Source: Antedon mediterranea | Taxonomy: Eukaryota; Echinodermata; Crinoidea; Comatulida; Antedonidae | Length of the DNA stretch: 64,000 nt | Assembly: GCF_964355755.1 (NCBI RefSeq) | Contig: NC_092679.1 | Span: 5,766,001 to 5,830,000, forward strand | Reading direction: 5' to 3' | Part shown: positions 51,901 through 60,489 of the stretch, one piece after another | Layout: each line of letters opens with the position of its first letter | Numbering within the stretch: position 1 is the first letter of the stretch | The notes under the pieces: model-generated | The model's database searches: none | Seen by the model: the letters and a program-made list of their open reading frames with translations, nothing else | What the model was told of the DNA's origin: nothing | Program-made: the position numbers and the translations under genes

Positions 51901-52967
51901 AAAATGTGCAAAATAGATCAAAAACTATACTCGTTTTGTCGTTACGAATATGACTGGTGATATTCGTCAACACGAATACGTTTTACGAATATGAAATGGG
52001 GTTCAGCTCAAAAGTTTCACAAATGTGTGACGTTTTCGTTATCGTATTCGTAAGGTTGCGAAACCTCCCTATTAAACCATAATTTTCTACCACTATTATT
52101 ACTGTGTTGAAAAATGCAGAAACATAGAATTATTGTGTACTAAGTCTTTGTTGTATTACAGGATAGGTCAGCAGATATTCAGTAGAAATACCTAGTCAGG
52201 CATACACTCCAAAAATAGTATTTAAATTTCATTTCTGTGTCCAATAGAACCACATTGTGATAACCGTTTCTGTGATTTTAGGAATTGGCCGATGCAGAAT
52301 TTATTCCTATTGAACCACAGGATGAAATGGTGCAGGGGGATTCCAAGAATGGATCAAACCAGGCAAATATGTCTGCTGGCCCTGACAATGTATCCAACCA
52401 GTCCAACAACTTATTCAAGAAGCCGTCCTTTGTTCCTAAACTTGACCTTGGTGACCTTGAAGCAAGTTTCAAAAGCATTGCTGAGTTTTCAAAGGATAAA
52501 GATAACGAGATTGATAACTTGAAATACCAAATTAAACTACTGCAGATGGACAATGAGTCGGTGAGTTTAAATTATTAAAGTTTATAATTTAATTATAAAA
52601 TTAATATTAAAATAGATAATGAGATTATGCAATGAGCTTGTTAACTGTCAGTTGAAATTAAAGTTTATACTGTATGCCTATAGTTTGACAACAAAAAAGT
52701 TTGATATGCCCAAATATGATAGTGATATGACATCATCATGTCTATATTATATGGGCACATTTTTGTTGTCACATAGTATTATAGTGTAGACAGAGCTTTA
52801 GATATGAGAATTGTGAGGTTTAACATGTTTTGATGTGTTTTTTTTCTTCTGTTTGATAGTTGCAAGACACGGTAACAGAGCAGGCAGAGCGAATATTTGA
52901 TCTTGAAGAAAAAGTGTCACAAATTCTTGAAAAATTGTCTCCAGAATCTGGGAGCAAAACAATGTGA
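36973..52967 (+). CDS. NEK9: NEK9 (Nercc1) serine/threonine kinase with RCC1 repeats
   Basis: Twenty-two coding exons, all phases consistent: 36973-37119, 39253-39430, 40135-40190, 40350-40420, 40744-40849, 43997-44046, 44835-44916, 45013-45123, 45247-45311, 45474-45582, 46011-46148, 46296-46440, 47365-47565, 47861-47907, 48028-48189, 48311-48419, 49437-49598, 50343-50513, 51068-51130, 51303-51469, 52282-52560, 52860-52967. They encode 908 aa (human 979). Kinase domain ~30-289: glycine loop GKGAFG (35-40), lysine K57 in VVWKEV, catalytic HRDIKTLN (D152), DFG (170-172), [14 protein letters not shown]1-type propeller ~326-703 ([60 protein letters not shown]). An acidic linker follows, with KQSQT (751-755) a possible dynein-light-chain site, then a C-terminal coiled coil (~845-900). 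In vertebrates NEK9 activates NEK6/7 in mitotic spindle assembly. Its first intron donor is GTAGTA. Confidence 0.96.
37266..38132. mobile_element. 867-bp foldback element built of TTGCGCAA palindromes
   Basis: The left end GTTATGCGCGATTTGAACGA and right end TCGTTCAAATCGCGCATAAC are perfect inverted repeats, and the match continues for about 65 bp. Inside each arm, units of the form TTGCGCAATTT-n-AAATTGCGCAA recur (left cluster 37285-37552, right cluster 37998-38110), each unit itself palindromic. The centre (37560-37960) is unrelated, including a short GC-rich patch near 37808-37835. It lies in NEK9 intron 1; no ORF of its own. Confidence 0.8.
39548..39720. repeat. short imperfect repeats in NEK9 intron 2
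   Basis: GCTGCCAAAA occurs four times, usually followed by CTGGTCTG or TCGGTCTG, about 40-60 bp apart, partly as inverted pairs (CAGTTTTGGCTGCCAAAA). Probably the remnant of an inverted-repeat element extending to about 40020, where GCCAAATCTGGTTTGGC is found. Confidence 0.5.
41261..42205 (-). CDS. rhodopsin-class (class A) GPCR 1, intronless, nested in NEK9 intron 5
   Basis: A single 314-aa frame with seven hydrophobic segments. Landmarks: TM1 with [12 protein letters not shown]2 [13 protein letters not shown]; the disulphide cysteines in ADLICKIW and [11 protein letters not shown]3 ending in canonical DRY ([12 protein letters not shown]); TM6 CWIPD; TM7 NPIIYTFQY; a serine/threonine-rich C-terminal tail. 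The N terminus before TM1 is only a few residues and an in-frame TAA lies 15 nt upstream of the ATG, so the short start is real unless a 5' exon is spliced in. The overall look is that of peptide-receptor-like orphan receptors, which are heavily expanded in echinoderms; the ligand is unknown. Paralogous to the neighbour at 42539. Confidence 0.93.
   Translation of the reverse strand: MEIRIFYCIVSSFGCLINGFAIFIILHLKNWKSSTNLLIFHQSIIDLVTSLLSLCLFLDPKIMTHLPNSEFGADLICKIWSSKYLFWSSIYASTGNLVVLTIDRYISVIHPVKYGILKEKARKKLLLILLIPWICGFGIQMLWLIAHTVKDGKCTLTWPKNGVKEATGILAFVYILLIPITTMIFVYVKIFRLLRRPVGEDLSSALSDKQISIIKTLVVVSVIYAICWIPDIIAFMISTLSGKIHATGKAIYITTFITLINMCVNPIIYTFQYNDFKEGVQRYFPRLYNIMTPMQIRSRSVDFTQESGDTSNKQ
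42539..43429 (-). CDS. rhodopsin-class GPCR 2, intronless, tandem paralogue, DRY altered to YRY
   Basis: A 296-aa single-exon receptor about 45% similar by eye to GPCR 1, with the same layout: [13 protein letters not shown] (TM1), [14 protein letters not shown] (TM2), cysteines in ADFVCKFW and [11 protein letters not shown]6 [11 protein letters not shown]7 [13 protein letters not shown]. At the end of TM3 the motif reads [12 protein letters not shown]: the aspartate of DRY, normally part of the ionic lock that controls G-protein activation, is a tyrosine. The C-terminal tail is very short (ends FLFKMFS). It sits in the same NEK9 intron on the opposite strand; ligand unknown. Confidence 0.92.
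   Translation of the reverse strand: MASTTPLYGIVGCFGCLTNTFALYILFYLPNRFKTTNLLIINQSIIDLLSSLLTLCQFLDPNITTRLPESEFAADFVCKFWSCKYLLWSSVHTSTSNLVVLTVYRYFAVVYPLKYNVMKEKVSMKLIVLLIPWLSGFGFTLIWLASHMVKDGECILSWQNYTFEVTMGIMDLFYILIIPITIMIFVYVKIFHALRSEVGDGLSSIRSTISPRRLNIIKTLVMVSVTYIICWTPNQLAYVLISIDNTIIVYKGTLHQITIIMAMTNSGINPIIYTFKYIDFITGVPKTLPFLFKMFS
43680..43835 (-). mobile_element. tRNA-derived SINE fragment (family H)
   Basis: Minus-strand reading: GAGTTGTAGCTTGGTGGTTA (box A-like), ACATGCTTGCCTTCTAATTC, GGTCCAGAGTTCAATCCTGA (box B). It closely resembles the element at 63325 on the plus strand. Confidence 0.75.
44061..44430. repeat. 28-bp minisatellite, 13 units, NEK9 intron 6
   Basis: The unit is AACAAAAAGTTCCCAGGGGC plus TACTTTAT with sparse point variants (AGG AGC, AAATTC). 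It begins 15 bp after the exon 6 donor. Confidence 0.95.
46436..46890. repeat. 34-bp minisatellite seeded on the NEK9 exon 12 splice donor
   Basis: The unit is AACAGGTCAGATACAGGTCA plus TTCATAGTGTTAGT, about 13 copies. The first unit overlaps the last bases of exon 12 (GTAACAG|GTCAGA), so every unit restates an ACAG|GTCAGA donor-like site. Unit variants include one with the exonic TGTAACAG at 46617. Confidence 0.95.
48573..49150 (-). mobile_element. tRNA-derived SINE (family G relative)
   Basis: Minus-strand head: AAGGATAGCCGAGTGATTAG (box A) and CCCGGGTTCAATTCCC (box B), a clear tRNA-like module near 49075-49145. The 3' end (CATCTTTACTGAGGGTAGCC and TATCCAGTTCC on the plus strand, then A/T-rich ATTT repeats) resembles the 29428 element. 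It lies in NEK9 intron 16. Confidence 0.75.
49968..50325 (+). mobile_element. SINE family D, copy 4, with intact tRNA-like head
   Basis: The head GCGAGTCATATGGCCGAGCG then GTTAAGGCAGGGGCG gives a box A of Ser/Leu-tRNA type; AAGGGTTCGAGGCCGACTCG gives box B. The family D body follows and the element ends in AAAATA repeats at about 50305-50325. It abuts the acceptor of NEK9 exon 18 (AG at 50341-50342), leaving only about 17 bp of pyrimidine-rich tract. Confidence 0.88.
51587..52071. mobile_element. MITE family F
   Basis: Inverted ends TAGAGAGGTTTCGCAATCTT and AAGGTTGCGAAACCTCCCTA, followed inward by ACGAATACGAAAACG-type repeats that recur in both arms. Length 485 bp, in NEK9 intron 20. The flanking duplication is unresolved. 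Confidence 0.8.
52660..52801. mobile_element. MITE family B, copy 7 (left end eroded)
   Basis: The right end ATTATAGTGTAGACAGAGCT and the interior AAATATGATAGTGATATGAC, CATCATGTC, ATATGGGCACA identify the family; the left GCTCTGTC is lost. In NEK9 intron 21. Confidence 0.8.
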
Positions 52968-54422
52968 AATTGATATATTTGCCATTGTATTTATTAATGC
53001 TAGAGCCTCACAAAAATGGCCCTTTTCAAAAATAGGTTAACTGGAGCAACTATGGTCTTATGAATGGTCTTTGATTTGCACATGGCTGTACAGTTATAAA
53101 AAAAAAATATGTATTGACTTTTGACAAAAATACAATTTCGATACTTATTGTGCTTTATATATTAGCTATATTTCAACATTTTTTAAATATTTCTGTGTTT
53201 TTTAGATGAGATGAAAAAACTACACGACCAATTCTTCTGAAAATTATAAAATAAATACAATTAGCTGGAGAATACAGAGGCCTGTGTTAAGAATGCTGCT
53301 TACGTGGGGTTCAACGTGTATAACCTCCATGATTTGCAAAGACGCTTGCTTGCTATGTACTGCTGTTATATAATATTTGTTTATTTCTTCTTTTTTTTTA
53401 TTTGATATATGGCGTTTTAAATCATGATTATATGATTATAAAAGTACTACTTAAGAAACAGCAAAGTAACCAAATCTTTACCTTGAATAAAAGTGCAATT
53501 ACAGTTTTTTAAATATAAAATAGTGCAATAGTTTAAGATGGCTAGTTTAATATTTATAATGTAGTTTGTAGATCACAAGTAATATTTTGCAGTATTTTTT
53601 TTGTATTGTACAGTGATGTAGTTATTGAATAAATATCGTGGTCAAAATGTTTCAAATTCTGTTGAAAATACTGAGGTTATTAATTACCTTTACTCGGGGC
53701 TGGGTCATACTGTAACGGGTCTTGTGTAATCTTAAATACTAATATTAAATCATATAAATTTCATTTTATTTATGACCACCACCACCGAGTCAATCTTCTA
53801 CTTTTCAAAACTGAGGGCGTTTCGCGGGAGTTGTGAAGATCAAAATCTACAGGTGGTGGGTGTGAGAGATAAATCTGCGTTTGAAGGTTTGAGCCTAGGC
53901 CTGTAGGCCTAGCCTAGACATTTTAACTACTAAAGCATAAGCTAATTTCGTTTTCATTAAATATGTTGGTGTAATATTAGACATATAAGCCTATAGCTAG
54001 CTATGACCATGGCACAAAAAGATTCAGATACTTTGGCTAGGCCCCAACTGGCAGTTAGTTGGTACACTATTTCAGTTTCTGAAGTCTAGGGCGGCCTACT
54101 AGAGTAGTAGGCCCGCCTGGTCCCTGTTGGCGGGACCCCGGCTTGCCTGGGAGGCCCAGCAGTAATGTCAGAATTCAGTCAAGTAGTAGTCCTCCTCGTT
54201 GTGGTTATATAGCCTAGCCTAAACCATCAGATACAGGGAATCTAGGTTAAGCCCTAAGATAAATAATGATTCTTTAATCTATAAAATAGCTACTCCTGCG
54301 TACAGAGGCCCGAGGGAGGGGTACTATCTATATGTAATTTTATTGTTACTACTATTCTATGTGTTTTACTGTTTTAGTAATAATTTGATATACTTTTTTT
54401 TTAGGTTTTTGCTGCGAAAAAG
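52968..54422. other. NEK9 3' UTR and GALM upstream region
   Basis: AATAAA occurs at 53250-53255 and 53628-53633, candidate NEK9 poly(A) signals. Around 53900-54320 the sequence is denser in TAGGCCTA motifs and somewhat richer in GC. A pyrimidine-rich AG at about 54403 just before GTTTTTGCTGCG could be an acceptor, implying a non-coding GALM first exon upstream. Confidence 0.5.
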
Positions 54423-57400
54423 ATGTCATTTTCAACTACAATTACCGATAAATTGTACGGTAAAACAAATGGAGAAGAGATCGTACAATACACCTTCACA
54501 AACAAGAATGGAATGGTGTTAAAAGTAATCAACTTTGGAGCAGCCATTACTAATCTATATATACCAAATGAGCAGGACAACATTGATGTTGTTCTTGGTT
54601 ATGATAATTTTGAGGGTAAAATTATTTTAAATTCAACTTTATCTCTCTTTTTCACAGAAAAACACATGTATGTTTTCATTTTGATAATTAATATGTTTGT
54701 ACACATATCTAAAAACAACAAACTAATTTCAAACACAACCCAAGTAAATAAGCACTGCTTATTTAGAAAAAGGTCACAGTAAAAACTTATAACAACAGTA
54801 AGTTCTGCAGTAAATGATGTCTGCCTCATTTATTATGTATACAGGTAATAATATTGATATTTTATCTTGTCAGGATATGAATCAAACCGCTGCTACTTTG
54901 GGGTCGTAGTTGGTCGGGTAGCCAATCGGACAGAAGGAGGTCAATTCAACGTAGATGGTAAAAGTTACCAAGTTACCATAAACGAATCGCATAGGAACAA
55001 CCACCTTCATGGCGGCCTTAGAGGCTTTGATAAGGTACATTTTATTTAAATATTTCAAAAATATATTAAATCATTTTATTCATTTTTAAATAATATTCCT
55101 AAAGCTCTTTCTACACTATCAAACTTTATGACAAACAAATGTTATGTGTCCAAATATGGTAGTGATATGACATCATGTCCATATATGGGCACATCACAGA
55201 TACTCTCTACTGCGTTAACCAATGTGATGCATAATGAGTCTAAAGTTCTGTCTACACTATCAAACTATAGTTTGACAAGAAATGTGTGATATGCCCAAAT
55301 ATGGTAGTGATATGACATCATCATGTCCATATATGGGCACATCACAGATACGCTCTACTGCGTTAACCAATGTGATGCATAATGAGTCTAAAGTTCTGTC
55401 TACACTATCAAACTATAGTTTGACAAGAAATGTGTGATATGCCCAAATATGGTAGTGATATGACATCATCATGTCCATATATGGGCACATCACAGATACT
55501 CTCTACTGCGTTAACCAATGTGATGCATAATGAGTCTAAAGTTCTATCTACACTATCAAACTATAGTTTGACAAGAAATGTGTGATATGCCCAAATATGG
55601 TAGTGATATGACATGTCCATATATGGGCACATCAAATGTTTTTGTCACAGTTTGATAGTGTAGACAGAGCTTTAGAAATTTATTCCCTAAGAATTTACGT
55701 GTTTTTCATTCATTCTCCTTATAATATGACAGGTTGTTTGGAAGAGTGAAGTCAAAGACAACTCTGTTATCTTTACCTACATCAGTGCTGATGGTGAAGA
55801 AGGCTACCCTGGAGAATTGACCACTCAATGTACTTACCAACTGACCGATGACGATGCAGTGGTCCTTAAACTCAATGCCACCACCACAAAGCCTACACCG
55901 GTCAACATATGTAACCATTCATACTTTAACTTATCAGGCAAGGTAGGGCATTTTCTGCAATTTGTTGATGCTTTAAACCATAAAAAAATGATACTTTACA
56001 AATAAAAGATTCTTTCTGTAAAAAGTGACCATTCTGTTAAATTCTGAATGTCAGTTATGACCAGCCAGACCTGATCACAGCCATGCATGACTAAGTTCAC
56101 ATTTAAAGTTCATCTTAAATAATAAACTGTATATTGAAATACAATTTTTTTTTTTTATGTAGAAATCTTCTATTGCTGATCACTCACTGATGATAAATGC
56201 TGATGCATATACACCCGTGAAAGAGAATCTAATACCAACAGGTTCGTAGTAATACCTTATGTTAGTTTACCGTAGAACTCCTCCTTCAAGCCGATTTTCC
56301 ACTAGACGAATTTGTTCGCGCGAATCAAACGTTTCGAAGAGAAAAAATCGCCTACTCTCTTTCCACTACATGAGCGAATAGCTGCGACGTTCATGTTCCT
56401 CGCGTGGTTGCTGAGCATTTCGATTCGCATGAGTGCTCATGAAAGCGTCATAGCTCATTTCCTGAGCTCTGATTGGTTGCGCAATATTTCGCTTCGCAAA
56501 AAGTAGAAACAATTCGAACTAGTAAATTTCGCTGAAGCGAAAAATCAAAGGAAATAGAATTCGTCGAAGAAGGCAGTATGACAGACAGAAACGCGAATAC
56601 GCATGTGCATAGCATGACGCTTTCGATTCGCGCGAACAAATTCGCCTAGTGGAAAATCGGCTTTAGGACACCTCTATTAGAGGGGTACTTTTCCCGTGAA
56701 ATGAATGAGGGACCATATATGTTGTAACACTATGGCCAACCCCTATTCAAGAGACCCTTTTAAAGATGTATTGTCCCCCAAAAACATGAAAAATAAAGAT
56801 TAATTAAATCAGACTTTGAATATGTTATTTTGTAGTTTTAATAAAGTTAATCATCATTAATAATTTTTTGCTTTAAATTACATTTTTTAAATAAAATTTT
56901 AGTCAAAGTGGGTAACTGTTATACATTAAAATAGAATATTCAACAAATTTGTTTAAGAATAATTTTTTCAGGGGGACAATACATCTTTATTGGGACACTC
57001 TTAATGGGGGTCCTGAAGGTGTCCCTCTTAAGAGGGGTTCCTACTTATATCTTAGATTATGTGCCGTTGCATGCATTTCAGGTGCAGGTGTCTGCCTATC
57101 TTAGTTGTATGTTTCTTCACAGGTGTGCTGTGTCCTGTTGATGGTACCTTGTTTGATTTAAGGACTCCTGTACTTATTGGTGATTGTCTGCAAGGTGTTG
57201 GTGGGTTTGATCATAATTACTGCTTGAACAGTAGCACATTAACAGAATGCGCAGCAAGGTGTGAATATTTTTAAAATTTACTAACACTAAAACTAAATTT
57301 GTAATCATAAAATTAATTAACAATGTCCATAGATACCATAATAGCCAAAGGCTCTGTAGTCAATTTAAAACACAATGACCCATGATCCAATATGGTTACC

Positions 57401-58307
57401 AGCATCCAAATAAATAGTTTGTGATGCAGGGGCTAGTCCAAGAGGCATGTGGTCCCCCTTGTTGACAGCTAAAATTAAACTACAGTAGTTTAATTTTAGC
57501 TGTCAACAAGGGGGACCACATGTACTGTAATTTTTATCTATTTTTGACAAGACTACTATTTTCATATCTTAGCACCCTCCTGTGTTGCTTTTAGAGTTTG
57601 TTTTCATTTTTTATGTGTATTTTTGTCATAGTTTATGATCTCAATTTAAATAGATTTTTGAATGATTACAATCATTGCATTTTTAAATTACTTTGTGTAG
57701 AGTATCTCATCCTAATGGACTTGTTATGGAAGTGTACACAACACAACCAGGCATACAGTTCTATTCGTCAAACTTTCTTAGTGGTGTAGTTGGAAAAAAC
57801 AATGTTTGTCATGAGAAACATGGAGCTCTATGCCTTGAGACACAGAATTATCCAAATGCTGTGAATGAGGTATGTCATTAATTAAGTATAAAACTTAACT
57901 GGCCCTTAAATCCCATCCATTCCCTAAATTAAGATTCAAGGAAAGTGGTATCTCCCTTACAAATGCTTACTTAATACCTCTGCCCGTTTCTACAACACCA
58001 AACGGTGCAGTCGTAGTCCAATTTCATACGGTTAAATCAAATTACAGTTATGTTAAGTACCTAATAATGATATTTTACTACTTTTGATATAAATATTGTA
58101 ATTTTTTTTTGTATTTTTTATATAAATATTCAGCTTCTACTGTGACTGTAATATTTTTTAATAAACCTTGAATGAATATAAACTGTGAAAATTCAAATTT
58201 TGTTTCATGTAAAAAATGGTTTTTTTTAGGAAAGTTTTCCAGAGGCTGTTATTCGTCCAGGACAAGTGTATGACCACACAACCATCTTCAAGTTTCTACG
58301 CAACTAA
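54423..58307 (+). CDS. GALM: galactose mutarotase (aldose 1-epimerase)
   Basis: Seven coding exons: 54423-54615, 54874-55034, 55733-55942, 56163-56241, 57123-57258, 57701-57869, 58230-58307, phases consistent, giving 341 aa (human 342). The enzyme interconverts alpha and beta anomers of galactose, the entry step of the Leloir pathway, in the cytosol. Active-site residues are all visible: R79 in GVVVGRVANR, H110 in NNHLHGGLRGFDK, H180 in NHSYFNLSG, D244 in GGFDHNY, and the general base E306 in CLETQNYPNAVN. The end VIRPGQVYDHTTIFKFLRN is the conserved C terminus. The ATG at 54423 follows AAAAAG and precedes the usual N-terminal strand. Introns 2, 4 and 5 hold a MITE B array, MITEs E and C, and a perfect hairpin. 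Confidence 0.96.
55103..55677. mobile_element. MITE family B amplified as a tandem array (4 units, 148-bp period)
   Basis: AATGAGTCTAAAGTTCTGTC recurs at 55233, 55381 and 55529, so the period is 148 bp. Each unit includes CTACACTATCAAACTATAG, AAATATGGTAGTGATATGAC and ATATATGGGCACATCA, and a linker with TACTGCGTTAACCAATGTGA that is not part of other family B copies. Only the last unit retains the right terminus (TTTGATAGTGTAGACAGAGC). It fills GALM intron 2. Confidence 0.9.
56289..56662. mobile_element. MITE family E, 374 bp
   Basis: The left arm AGCCGATTTTCCACTAGACG plus AATTTGTTCGCGCGAATC is mirrored by GATTCGCGCGAACAAATTCG then CCTAGTGGAAAATCGGCT. TTCGAAG/CTTCG motifs continue inward. The flanks are TCA and TTA, an imperfect 3-bp duplication. 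In GALM intron 4. Confidence 0.85.
56761..56989. mobile_element. MITE family C, copy 3
   Basis: TAAAGATGTATTGTCCCCCA to CAGGGGGACAATACATCTTT, the most symmetric copy of this family, showing about 18 bp of near-perfect inverted ends. In GALM intron 4. Confidence 0.88.
57446..57522. repeat. perfect 37-bp inverted repeat with 3-base loop
   Basis: The left arm 57446-57482 (CATGTGGTCCCCCTTGTTGA then CAGCTAAAATTAAACTA) is exactly complementary to 57486-57522; the loop is CAG. It lies in GALM intron 5. It has no relation to the other families that I can see. Confidence 0.95.
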
Positions 58308-58965
58308 AATGGAATTGTTAGAATGGGAACTGTCGTTGTCAACATAAAGATTCGTTGAGTACTTTTTGAATGGTCAATTGTAAACGGACTCTACTCAATA
58401 GAAATTCATTCGAATAGAAAACGTTGACAACACAAGCTTGTTTGTTAAGAACAATCTCAATGCTCAAAATACTCCGTAAAAAAAGTACTCAACCTAACAA
58501 AATAAATATTATTCACAGACTCGGTATATGGAAAATCATAACTATATAAGTGTTGCTATAAATTATTGCTTCCAAAAATAATGTGAAAGATTAATTATTA
58601 GTGCTATACTTTATTTTTCTGAAATGATAAAGTGTTTAGAATAGAATTAAAATAGTCAGAGAGTTGGCACTAAACTATATAAAAAGTATCTATAAATTGT
58701 TGCAATATAATTGTCTTCCAAAAAGTAGATTCTTTTATATTTTTCAATTCAAATCAGTTTTATAAACTGTGTTAAAAATAAGTAAATTTTATATGTAATT
58801 TATAAATGTATAAGTGAATATGAATTATTGCAATATATATTGTCTAGGATATACAATCCAGTAGGACAAAAGACAAATAAAGACAAATTCGATAAATACA
58901 GTAGTATTTGTGTCGTATATATTTAATAGATGATTATAAAATTGCTATTGATACACAACATAATA
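58308..58965. other. convergent 3' ends of GALM and COX16
   Basis: GALM poly(A) signals (AATAAA) at 58501-58506 and 58876-58881; a minus-strand AATAAA near 58611 could serve COX16, so the two 3' UTRs may overlap. Small inverted pairs (GTTGAGTACTTTTTG near 58352 and AAAAAGTACTCAAC near 58481; GTTGTCAAC and GTTGACAAC) fold the start of the GALM 3' UTR. Confidence 0.5.
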
Positions 58966-60359
58966 CTATCCTTCCTTTAATTTTGATAATCTTTCTTTTC
59001 TTTTTGCGATATTTTGTCTTTGAGCCTCTTGGAATTCTTTGGAATCTTCCCATGGTCTTGGGCCTCTAATATTATACCAACTATCTATATCATCTTCCTC
59101 AATTTTCTACACAAAGAATCGGGGATAAAAACAAGACAATAATGGGAATTTAATGTACATCTGCAAGCTATATAAGAGAGATAAATTAATTAATAATTCA
59201 ATGGGCAAAGCACTTCCTCTCTTCACCAGAATAAGAAATTAAACTTTGAAATGTTTTATATTTAAATGACTCTGAAGTTCCACACTATCAAACTTTATGT
59301 GACAAAAACATGTGATGATGTCATATTATTACCATATTTGGGCACATCACATTTTTTTGTCAAACTGGTTTGATAGTGTAGACAGAGCTTAATGATTTTA
59401 ATTGATGTCTATTATACTGAGAAATTTTGTACAGCAATTAAGCTTGCTTTTGTTTAATCCTGTCACCGTTGGGTTTTGTTATGTTTTTGTGTTTTGTATT
59501 TTGTTTTTAATTGACGAAATAATAATAATTGTATTTATTTCATTATATTTGCTTACCTTAAATTCTTCCTCAAGTGATAGTTTGTTCTCCTTTTCTCTCT
59601 GCTTTAACCTATCAAGTACTTCTGGGTCAATCTAAAGTTTGTAAAATAATAATCAAATATGTAGAGGCCTGTTTTATTGAAATATGACTATCTTTTTCAC
59701 TATTTATTTATTTTTAGTCACATTTGACTGTGGGAAACCCCACCACTAATATAATAGTATGGATTAAAAATCTATACAGCTACAGCTATATAAAATATTT
59801 TAAAATATGAAAAAAAAATATCACATCTTGTTTACAAAAACCATGGAGTAATTACTCCATGCAATAATTACTCCATGCAAAAACATTGATAACATAATAC
59901 ATACATGTATATAATTTTTAAAGAAAACTTACAACCTGTCTTCGATCTATTATTTCATATCGGAGTTTTCGAAATTCTTTCAGACCAAAAGAACCACCAA
60001 CAATTAAAATCTTAAAAGATATTTTTGAAAATTAAAAAATAATTAATTACAGGTAATTTCGGTCGCATCGGTTTTTACGCGACCGAAAGCATCTATATGA
60101 AGGCAGTGTGGGCGTGTAATGAGGAGCAGCAAGTGACGACAACACAAAGATAGGGCCTAGCTAGGCTAGGCCTATATTATGGATATAAAATACATTTGTT
60201 ATCACATTCTACATTTGAAATAATGACCTAATATTTTTTATATAAATATCATTGGTATTTCAAGTAATCAAAAAGTAATACAAGCATAGGAAGTCCAAAT
60301 TTCAAAAAATGATTTTTCCGAATTGCCTTCATGAACTTGTCCATGGAGGCAGCCATCAT
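58966..60359 (-). CDS. COX16: COX16, cytochrome c oxidase assembly factor
   Basis: Four coding exons, 60359-60282, 60010-59933, 59631-59557 and 59106-58966, all phase 0, encode 123 aa (human 106). COX16 is a single-pass inner-mitochondrial-membrane protein that helps copper delivery and COX1/COX2 assembly in complex IV. Diagnostic blocks: basic start MDKFMKAIRKN, membrane segment FGLPML-ILIVGGSFGLKEF, then RYEIIDRR, IDPEVLDRLKQREKENKLSL, and the signature WYNIRGPRPWED. The C terminus (after residue ~97) is longer and more lysine-rich than in mammals. Two adjacent ATGs begin the frame (60359, 60356); the first is taken. For exon 2 the GTAAGT donor at 59932 is preferred over a GTTGTA three bases earlier, which would drop one valine. 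It is head-to-head with MRPS5. Confidence 0.94.
59268..59392. mobile_element. MITE family B, copy 12
   Basis: CACACTATCAAACTTTATGT at the left (outer GCTCTGTC eroded) and TTTGATAGTGTAGACAGAGC plus TTAA at the right. In COX16 intron 3. Confidence 0.85.
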
Positions 60360-60489
60360 GTTTTATATTCGCACGACGGCTGGTCGTGTAAACTAGCCTA
60401 AAATACGGTTGTTCGTACGGCAATTTCCTGTCATTATACACACAGCCGCTGTGTATATAGGCACTTACCCCAGCCGTTCACAAAATAAA
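60360..60489. promoter_or_regulatory. bidirectional COX16/MRPS5 promoter interval
   Basis: Only 130 bp separate the two divergent start codons, so both transcripts must start in or very near this interval. It has several CG dinucleotides (CGCACGACG, CGGTTGTTCGTACGGC), unlike the surrounding DNA, no TATA in a strict position on the COX16 side, and a TTCCTG (ETS-like on the minus strand). Confidence 0.65.
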
